Assembly (NCBI GenBank): GCA_014155875.1
Contig: JACEFZ010018186.1
Coordinates: forward strand, 124,001-188,000
Source: Cepaea nemoralis
Taxonomy: Eukaryota > Mollusca > Gastropoda > Stylommatophora > Helicidae
DNA length: 64,000 nt
Direction of reading: 5' to 3'
Shown here piece after piece: positions 55,958 through 64,000 of this stretch. A model generated the notes under the pieces. It made no database searches, was not told the origin of the DNA, and saw only the letters and a program-made list of their open reading frames with translations. Numbering within the stretch: the stretch's first letter is position 1; the number at the start of each line of letters is the position of its first letter. Position numbers and translations under genes: made by a program.

Positions 55958-56687
55958 TGACATAAGCCTGGGTCATTGACATTGAGTTGAGTGACCGGGC
56001 ATGAGAAAGAATGGAGATGAAAGTGGGAGACAGTAAAGTGACTGACCTGGCTATGAAAAAACAGCCAGTCCTGAGAAATAAAACAGTGAGGATAGAGGAA
56101 AAACCCCTAGGGTGGATGGGGCGAGAGATAGGGTATTTTGTTGTGTGAAGTCAAGGGACTTCAGGGAGTTGAGTTTGAGATACCGAAGGAGTCGGTAGTC
56201 CACGGAGAACGGTGTTGTGTGATTCTCCGAGCGTTGAAGGAGTGCTAACACCCAGAGTGGGTTAGATAGAGAGCAGAGGCTCCAACCCAGTGGGTGGGTT
56301 GTATTGTGGGAGATCCAGCCGTGGATAGTAGTTGGACTAAATGTCTTGTGGATTTGATATGAAGCAGGCTTGAGAAGGCATTGATGTGTGCTGGTTAAAA
56401 TGTGAGGAGGATATTTATAGTCTATGGATTACATTGTTTCTGGATATATACATATGTTCCGTGAGTCTGTGTTATTTCTGTAATAAAGGATTATGTGCGC
56501 CAACTGAATCTTGTTTAATGACTGGTGAATGTGCACTGCGGGGGTGAGTTATATTGCCAGACAGTTAGATATCTCCATTGACACACCAGCAGTATTCGTT
56601 ACCTAGACAACGACCATCACACGACAATATCATGAACATATCATCGTAAGAACTTCGTGATATTATCATCAAGAACGAGGTGTGACA
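55958..56687 (+). repeat. 3' LTR
   Basis: TGACATAAGCC to GTGTGACA, 730 bases. It is very similar to the LTR at 46980-47709 (I saw only about a handful of differences), as expected if both come from one insertion before the duplication. Confidence 0.9.
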
Positions 56688-56758
56688 ACTAGTATTAAAG
56701 GAAACTTCGTGCATGGGGTAGAAGAGCAGAAGCTCATCGCTTATGCAGATGACACTGA

Positions 56759-57420
56759 GATGGATCTGTTGTAAAGCAGCAGAGAAGTGCGTGGGCATTT
56801 ACAACCCGTTCAGCGGGCCGAACCGTTCAAGAATCCAGTGGTGCCCACTTTATGACCACGAGTAGTATGACGACGGAGGTGATGGCAGTTACACAGGCTT
56901 TCATATGACTGGAATCACAGCATTATACCAACGTGTGTGTACTAAGTGACTCAATGAGCATGATTCAGAAGGTCGAAGCTGGAGCTGTACGCAGACAGTG
57001 GACCGAGCCGCTGCGGAAGTCTGTTGTCCGTAAAGTCACCTTTATCTTCGTCCCGGGACATGCGGGAGTCGAGGGAAATGAACGAGCTGATAAACTGGCT
57101 GGCTCTGCACCCCTTGTAGATGGCAAGTTCATGGATCATGGCGATGTTATTAATGCCCTTAAAGATATGGCGAGAACAGAGGAATTTGACGTCAGTGAAT
57201 CTACATCGCTGTCCAGGCTGAAAGACTTGGGAGTAAGAATCGGCACGGCCAAGCGCGAGAGGTACATTGGGAAAACGAGGTGCCTCGTCAACCAACACAG
57301 AACTGGCACTATTAGCCACCGGGCGCTGATGCATATGCTGGGGGGGGGGAGGATCTGAGCACCTATGGACCTATCTGGAGTGCAATGAAGATACCCCAAC
57401 TGATAACTGATACTGATAAC
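56759..57420 (+). pseudogene. RNase H fragment inserted after YADD, copy 3
   Basis: Same as copy 2 in unit 1, including the in-frame TGA and the tail. It differs in a G-run near 57340 (10 G against 9 in unit 1), which shifts the last 20 or so codons. Catalytic Asp, Glu, Asp and Asp codons are all present. Confidence 0.8.
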
Positions 57421-58785
57421 ACACCAATAAGGAACACACTCCACACCTTTACCCATTTTGGAAAAGGCAGTGGAGCCAAAGTTAATGTACAGAAATGACA
57501 AATAATGGGTCTGGGAAAGTGGAAACAAAAGTCTGATTTACCTCCAGACCTGAGACATACAGACACCATGAGCTGTATGGGATCACATTTCCAGACATTG
57601 CACGTACTGACCCAACAGATCACAGACATGTTACACAGGTATATGTACAAAACATCCACAATATTCGGTAGAAGCACAATAGTCAACACATACATAATAC
57701 CCAAAATAATATATTTAGTGACAGTACATGACCCTCCCAAACAGACCGTCACAAACATATACAAACAAATCAGATGCTTCATCTTCACCAACACAATACA
57801 CAGAATACAACACAAAACTCTCATACAAGACAAGAAATAAGGGGATTTTGCACTACAGGACATCTACACAAAAATACTGTCACTTACAATCAGTCACCAC
57901 GGGAAGGTTAACACTGTCAACAAATGCCCGTAGAAGTCGGATGTGACGGCCTAACGGCGCAAGAATGCAGCTCTGCTGTAAACAGGCACAACGCAATCAT
58001 GTCCGGAAAAAAATCCGGATGAACGCAGAAGAAGAAGAAGAAGAAGAAGAAGAAGAAGAAGAATCAGTCACATAGGTAACATCATCAGACACTCAGAACT
58101 GCACAGACTAGCACTATACTACATAGGCCACAACATCAAACACTTCACACCACTTAACAAGGCAACTGCACACTACCAGGGAAGACTGCCAACATTCTAT
58201 CAGACATGCATACAGGCAATACAAGGACATGAACATTTAATACAGCAAACAACACACACAATATAGTTAGTTAGTTAGAGAACAAGCACCATCACTCAAA
58301 CTTAGGATTAAAAGAGGACACAAATACTTTATGTATGACTTCACGTGCACCTTTTCAAACCTACACAACAAACACATAACACCAAAAACTAGGGAAACCA
58401 CATATAGGTTAATATACAGTATGACTCCAACAATACAGGTAGAAGCATACATATCCAAACAATGCCAATTATGTAGAAACAACACACAAGAGACAGGGGA
58501 ACACATTTATTATACATGTCCAACAATTACTGCCACACGCGCAACACTCCAACACCTCATACAAACAGAGACAGGCAAACAAACTGATATATAAAAAGCA
58601 ATATTCCTCAGCACTATACCAAAGACAAAAAAAAGACATACATACAATCTACTCACAGCACTTTCTTACTACATACATCTTATATGGACATGCAGAAACT
58701 TTGCCAGATACAAACACCGCACGTATAACACACACCTAATTTCCTTTATGTACACACATAAAATACAACAAATATTTCCAGAGTA
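57421..58785 (+). pseudogene. LINE-A ORF2 C-terminal part (unit 2), reaching the true ORF end
   Basis: Resumes with THFGKGSGAKVNVQK-stop, QIMGLGKWKQKSDL, IFGRSTIVNTYIIPKIIYLV, QHKTLIQDKK-stop, the GAA insert, KHITPKTRETTYRL, CQLCRNNTQETGEHIYYTC. Beyond the duplicated unit it continues through LSYYIHLIWTCRNFARYKH to a stop near 58785. A short stretch near 57590 keeps 11 bases that unit 1 lost. Confidence 0.75.
57898..58061 (+). mobile_element. Short retroposon with (GAA)n tail and 10-bp TSD (unit 2)
   Basis: TSD AATCAGTCAC at 57888-57897 and 58062-58071. Same insert as 48909-49081 with three fewer GAA units. Confidence 0.8.
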
Positions 58786-60110
58786 AATCATTTGTATTCT
58801 TCCTTGTGGCATTACAATTTTGATATAAATGAGTGCGAGAAAGAAGCATGAAACTAAGAGTGAATGTGGAGTGAACAAATATAAAATATCACATATGGTC
58901 ACCATGACCAGTGAGGAACCCCTGATGTAAAAATTTGTGTAACTATACATGTTTGTTTATTACTTACAAAAAAGGAGGAGAATATGAATGAACCCTTACA
59001 ACTAAGGGAGGAAAAACATCAAGGAGCAAAGAAAATCTACTCCCTTTACTCCTAGTATTATTAATAATTTAATGTTGCAATTCTATGCACTTTCTATGCT
59101 ATATGGCCGCCATTGCTAAGAGAATCTTCTCAGTCAATGGAATCACGTTTTGTTTACTTGTTTGTTTTTGTTTTATTATTTTAAAAAATATATAACTATT
59201 ACTAGTACTATTATTATTACTACCTTTAGTATTCTTGGTACCTTTCTATCCTTATCATTTTTTATCATCATTATTACTATACAATCCCATCTGCCCTGTG
59301 CACGCCTCCCCTTTCGCTTAAGGTGTGCTGTTGCCTTTGCTACTACCCAACTGATTGTTTCTAACTTTTGTCCTGCCTTTACCATCATTACCAGAGTAGT
59401 GATGAGGGCATTGATAGAGTGGAACAAATTAGTGAGAGTGTGGCAAGGGAAACAAAATATATGAATTTTCCTGTTTCTCGTTGTTACCCCCCTTTCACAT
59501 TTAAATATGTCAAATGAATAAATTATTGCAATATTACACACATGTCACCTACACGCTCATATGCAACGCTCTGTAAATACACACACATAAATACTGAACA
59601 TACATGACGCATGTAAACAACACTAACAATACAAATGCACATGTACTATTATTATCATGCTTCCTTGTTGCCACGTTTACCTTTCTGTATTACAATTCTT
59701 ATTATTATGGTCAGATTGCTTTAAATTTCAATTTATGATCATTATTATTATTATTACAATCCATCGTTTCCGCCTTCTCCCCGATCATTACTGTTGTTGT
59801 TGTTGACGCTGCTGCCGCCCTCATTGTTTGGTTCTAAACAGATTACTGCCATTATCGTCATTACCGAAGAGGTGGTGATGGTATTGGTGGGTTTCTGAGC
59901 CTTTGGTGAGAGGGGTGACAGGGGAAACAAACATAGTAAAACAAAATGTTCGGATAACCTCCCTTTCTTATGAAACTGTCAATGTGAAAATTGTACTAAT
60001 ATGGCACATATGTCACCCACACGCCCACATGCAACGCTCTGTTAATATACGCACACAAATACTGAATACACAGGACGCATGTAACAACGCTAACAATACA
60101 AATGCAATGT
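58786..60110 (+). other. LINE-A 3' UTR of the duplicated chimera
   Basis: Modules as in other copies: AATGGAATCACG at about 59138, CTGCCTTTACCATCATTACC at about 59372, GCCATTATCGTCATTACCG at about 59848, and two ACATGCAACGCTCTGT end blocks (about 59560 and 60028). A RTE-like LINE interrupts it at about 60111 before the poly(A) signal. Confidence 0.65.
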
Positions 60111-62586
60111 ACTTTTTTTAATCGTTCTTCCTTATTGCGCCATGTCGGTAAGCGTGGGCGTTCATGTTCTGCCATCTCACTCGATTACCAGAGTCGTGGA
60201 TCAGCTCCGTGTTCCTGTCTCGGCTATGCCATGTGGCCAAGCCATCCAGGTATTTACTTCTCGGTCTTCCCCTTGGCCTCTTCCCTTCGATCTTGCCAGT
60301 CGTCACCAAGTTCTCCAATTCATTGCTTCTCATAACATGCCCAAAAAAGTTTGACTGTCTACGTCTAATGACTCTAATCAGTTTACGATCTTCATTTGTT
60401 TCTTGAAGGACTTGCTCATTGGTTTTTCTGTCTGTACATGGTATTCTTTGCATTTTCCTCAGAAACCACATTTACACAGCCATCAGCTGTTTTTCAGCTT
60501 GACTGCTTATTGTCCACGCTTCACACCTATACAAAAGTATAGGTTCTATGTAGCATCTCAACACTCTTATTCTCGTTTCAATTGATATATTTTTATTGGT
60601 CAGTATGTTTTTAATCTTGCAAAAGGCTGTCTTCGCAAAGGCAATTCTTGTTCTAATCTCTTCAAGGCATCTCCCATCAGATGTTATGACTGTGCCGAGA
60701 TAACAGTATCGATTCACTTGTTTAAGAATATGCCCATCTACTCGTATATCACATTGTGGTATTTCCTTCTTCCCAGTGACGACCATAATCTGTGTCTTCT
60801 TAATATTCAGTTCTAACCCTAGTTGTTCACTGTGTGCAACAACCGCATCTACTAAATTTTGCAGGTCCTGTTCATTGTCTGCAATCAAGACTGTATCATC
60901 TGCATATCTAATGTTATTGATGTATCGTCCCCTAATGTTGATTCCTTCCATATCTTCTATATTTCTGAAAATATTTTCACTGTACAGGGAAAAAAGATCT
61001 GGAGACATTACACATCCCTGTCTCACACCTCTTTTAATAGGCTGATATTGACCTACATCGTTATCAATTCTGATGGCAGCTTGTTGTTTCCAATATATAT
61101 TTTTTACAAGTCTAAGGTCTTTTCCATCAATTTGTAGATCTTCAAGCATCCTTATCATGTCGACATGTCTCACTTTATCGAAAGCCTTTGTGTAGTCAAT
61201 AAAGCAAAGATATAGATCTTTGTTTACTTCTATAGAACGATCAATTACTGTTCTCAGTATATACACAGCATTTACTGTGCCCTTGCCTTCTACAAACCCA
61301 CATTGTTCTTCTCCTATTTCGGGTTGTATTTTCTTCCTGACTCTTTGCATGATAATTCTCAGCAGAATCTTCGTGATGTGGCTCATTATACTAATTGTTC
61401 TATGTTGATCGCATTCCATGGCTCCTGATTTCTTCGGGATTGCAATAAATATAGAATTACATAATTCAGGAGGTATATCTCCAGTATCGTATATTGCGTT
61501 CAGCAGTCTGGTGACTTGGTCTATTCCATATTCTTCTAAGGCATTGATCATTTCTACTGTGATGTTATCTGTACCCGGGGTCTTGCCAGTTTTCATATGG
61601 TTAAGAGCATTCTGAACTTCTGTCTTCAAAATTGATGGTCCTTCATTATTATTCCGATGATCATATTGTTCTTCTCTTGTATCATCATAAAGGTCTTTCA
61701 CATAATCTGACCACGCATGTAAAATTTGATCTTTTTCTATTATGATTTTGCCATCTTTGGTTTTTAGGCAACCCGTTGATGTGTGTGTTCTTTTGTTAGT
61801 GATGTTTGTGGATTAATTTGGTATTCCTGGTGTTGTGTTGGTGTTCAATTTCCTTGCAATTTTCCTCAAGCCATATTTCTTTTGCCTCTTTGCATAGCTT
61901 CCTAATTTTCCTGTGAATCTCTTCATATTTTTCCTTGTTATTTTTGTTATTTCTTCTTACTTCCATGAGTTTTAAGATGTCTTCCGTCATCCATTTCTTG
62001 CGTCCTATTATCTTTATTTTTGGAATAGTTGTTTCCACAGCTTGGTTGACTGATGTCTGTAATATTTCCCAATGGTCACTGACGTCTTAAAATAATATTT
62101 CCATATCGGAAAATGCATCGAATCTGTTCTTTACCTCTACTTTGAATTTATCTTTTATTTCCTCACTCTTCATTGCTTGTAGATAAAATTCTGTGTTTCT
62201 TGGCGAATATTTGACTTTCTTTAGTTTTCTATGTAAATTGCTTAAGATAAATGTATGGTCGCTGTAGCAGTCTGCGTTTGGTACGGGTTTTGCGACTTTT
62301 AAGACATTTCGAAATCTTCTGTTGATGAGGATGTAATCAGTCTGATTTCGGATCTTATGATCAGGACTCCTCCATGTCCATAATATTCTTGGATGCTGTT
62401 GAAACCAGGTGTTCCAATAATCAAATCTTGCTGTTTTGCCCACTGTACTAGTCTGCAACCTCTTTCATTCTGTTCCCCTACTCCATGTAGTGTAACTCGG
62501 GCCCTACGATCTCCTTTTGAGGATTTTATACAAATCAACCATTTATCGATCCTGATGCTCAAAGGGCGATAACTCATTTTCGTCAA
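60111..62586 (-). pseudogene. RTE-like LINE (endonuclease part, RT, C-terminus), broken
   Basis: Minus strand. 62586-62087: endonuclease part in two frames (VGEQNERGCRLVQWAKQQ, DYILINRRFRN, YSDHTFILSN). 62038-61796: Lys-rich linker. 61701-60472: RT with MKTGKTPGTDNITVEMI, CQHRTISIMSHITKI, FIDYTKAFDKVRH, RGVRQGCVMSPDLF, IRYADDTVLIA (catalytic) and YCYLGTVITSDG. A stop at 60472 separates the end (MWFLRKMQRI, FFGHVMRSNE, KRPRGRPRSKYLDG), finishing near 60118. A short A-run on the minus strand ends the element. This type is often annotated as endonuclease-reverse transcriptase (RTE/BovB-like). Confidence 0.85.
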
Positions 62587-62587
62587 A

Positions 62588-63480
62588 AAGGCGTGGTAGT
62601 CAAGTGGTCAAGTGACCCCTGTAATTATAGTTACGTGTAGTGTACAACATTTAAAATAATAAACAAACGATTCAGATTGCTATTGGTACTATTGGGGTTG
62701 GAACTCATCGCTGTCTTCTGAGGAGGGGAACGGAGCGCTTATGGGAATGCCCCGAATGCTGTGATGTCGGTTCCTAAATCAATCAATCAATCAACCCTTC
62801 AACAAACGATTCAAAGAAGATATATAATAATTTTCATAAAACATATATATAAATAGGAAAAAAGAAAGACAGAGAAAAAACATAGTCAAGTGACTTCTTA
62901 AATTATATGTGAGGGTGTGCAATGACGTGGTCAAGTAGTGGTCAAGAGATGGTCAAGTGGTGGTCAAGCAGTCAAGTGGTCGAGTAACCATTTACATTAT
63001 AGGGGAAAGTACGTGTAGTGATGTGGTGGTGGTTAAAGTGAGCGATGACGTGGTTAAGTAATGGTCAAGTAGTGGTTAAGTGGTTGAGTGACCACTTAAA
63101 ATGTCGAGGAAAGTACGTGTAGTGACATGCGATGGTTAATGTTCTCGATGACGTGGTAAAGTAGTGTTCAAGCAGTGGTCAAGTGGTCAAGTGACCACTT
63201 AAATTGTAGATGAGAGTACGTGTAGTGACAGGTGGTGGTTAAAGTGAGCGATGAGGTGGTCACGTAGCGGTCAATAAGTGGTCAAGTGGTTGTCAAGTGT
63301 TCGAGTGACCACTTAAATTGTAGAGGAAAAAAGGTGTAATGAAACGGTAGTGGTTAAAGTGCTCGATGACGTGGTTAAGAAGTGGTCAAGCAGTGTTCAA
63401 GTGGTCAAGTGACCATTTAAATTGTAGAGGAGAGTAAATGTAGTGATATGGTGATCAAGAGGTGGTCAAGAGGTGGTCAG
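62588..63480. repeat. Satellite/minisatellite with monomers of about 106 bp
   Basis: Repeated unit with GTGACCACTTAAATTGTAGA, GTACGTGTAGTGA, GTGGTTAAAGTG, CGATGACGTGG and several copies of TGGTCAAG. The GACCA(C/T)TT landmark recurs near 62984, 63089, 63200, 63305 and 63409, spacing 104-111. An older part at 62588-62640 is separated by a foreign stretch (about 62645-62880). Confidence 0.85.
62720..62800 (+). repeat. Short 3' end of an RNase H-type LINE with (ATCA)n tail, copy 2
   Basis: GGGGAACGGAGCGCTTATGG and what follows read GTERLWECPECCDVGS-stop, then ATCAATCAATCAATCAA. Same end as at 35005-35068. It interrupts the satellite. Confidence 0.65.
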
Positions 63481-63624
63481 GTAGTGGTCTAGTAGTTAGG
63501 TCTAGAGATTAGGGTGTTTCAGTCGTGAGGTACCGAACTGTCTGCTGTAGGTAGGATGTCGCTGATCAGGGTGGGTTTGTTCTATTACATTTATCGATAT
63601 TATCTAGAGTTGGTGTGGTTGTCC

Positions 63625-64000
<376 letters not shown>

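Larger units (their letters stand above)
50271..56687 (+). mobile_element. LTR retrotransposon with gag, protease and integrase remnant (Gmr1-like, non-autonomous)
   Basis: Length 6,417. TSD ACTAG at 50266-50270 and 56688-56692; LTRs 50271-50996 and 55958-56687. A primer-binding-site candidate TGGAGGCTTCGTCC starts 2 bases after the 5' LTR, and the polypurine tract AAGAGGGGAG lies at 55945-55954. Gag and protease are followed directly by an integrase zinc-domain remnant, and no RT or RNase H is present anywhere. Protease next to integrase agrees with the order of the element at 0-5.3 kb. It would depend on a complete relative for movement. Confidence 0.85.
49654..58635 (+). repeat. Tandem duplication, unit 2 (9.0 kb)
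   Basis: Second copy of 45851-49653, longer because it still contains the full LTR retrotransposon. The duplicated LINE-A parts differ by rare substitutions (for example GGAGAG to GAAGAG in the RT near 50087). Confidence 0.9.

Noticed and set aside
50271..56687. Infectious retrovirus with an envelope gene
   Set aside because: No envelope-like frame between integrase remnant and 3' LTR; only gag, protease and a broken integrase domain are present.
62588..63480. CRISPR-like array of regularly spaced repeats
   Set aside because: No short identical repeats with unique spacers; whole monomers of about 106 bases are alike, as in a satellite, and the DNA is eukaryotic.

Overview
The window is animal nuclear DNA made almost entirely of nested transposable elements. 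No bacterial-type genes or operons are present. Coding blocks are interrupted by stops and frameshifts, and simple repeats are abundant (GTAT, CAGA, GAA, AGT, CTC/CTT). The mix of L1/Tx1-like and RTE-like LINEs, Helitrons, piggyBac, hAT, a tRNA-type SINE and Ty3/gypsy elements, plus an ISG12 (IFI6/IFI27-like) gene fragment, suggests an invertebrate, probably a mollusc. The species is an inference and cannot be proved here. Only one short stretch (27.83-28.01 kb, minus strand) looks like an ordinary host exon.

Layout. 0-5.3 kb: a decayed Ty3/gypsy-type retrotransposon whose parts run gag, protease, integrase, GPY/F module, then reverse transcriptase. This is the unusual Gmr1 order. A piggyBac element splits its integrase and a LINE fragment cuts off its RT. 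6.6-22.2 kb: copies of one LINE family, here called LINE-A (AP endonuclease, YADD reverse transcriptase, C-terminal Cys/His motif, very long modular 3' UTR). They include a mirror-image pair of about 3.8 kb arms (8.35-12.17 and 14.30-18.2 kb) and a chimeric copy that begins with an antisense ISG12-like fragment and is interrupted by a hAT element with clear TIRs and TSD. 22.2-29 kb: an RNase H fragment, other LINE fragments, SINEs and the candidate host exon. 29-39.6 kb: the most complete LINE-A copy (ORF1, ORF2, 3' UTR, poly(A)), with an RTE-like LINE inserted in its 3' UTR. 39.6-45 kb: a GC-rich patch with a U2 snRNA-like 5' stem-loop, another LINE-A 3' UTR, and two Helitron-type elements placed head to tail.

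45-58.8 kb: a second ISG12/LINE-A chimera, tandemly duplicated (units 45.85-49.65 and 49.65-58.64 kb). Both units carry the same LTR retrotransposon insertion with TSD ACTAG. Unit 2 keeps the full 6.4 kb element (LTRs, gag, protease, integrase remnant). Unit 1 has lost about 5.2 kb of it. Both units, and the copy at 22 kb, carry an RNase H fragment directly after the YADD codons of the LINE reverse transcriptase. 58.8-64 kb: LINE-A 3' UTR, an RTE-like LINE, a satellite of about 106 bp monomers, and an AGT array.

The nesting gives a relative order. LINE-A and its chimeras came first. The RNase H fragment, the GAA-tailed insert and the LTR element inserted into them. The segment was then duplicated, and unit 1 of the pair lost most of its LTR element. 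No element is clearly intact across all its genes. The RTE-like ORF at 35.8-38.2 kb is the longest uninterrupted coding frame but lacks the start of its endonuclease.
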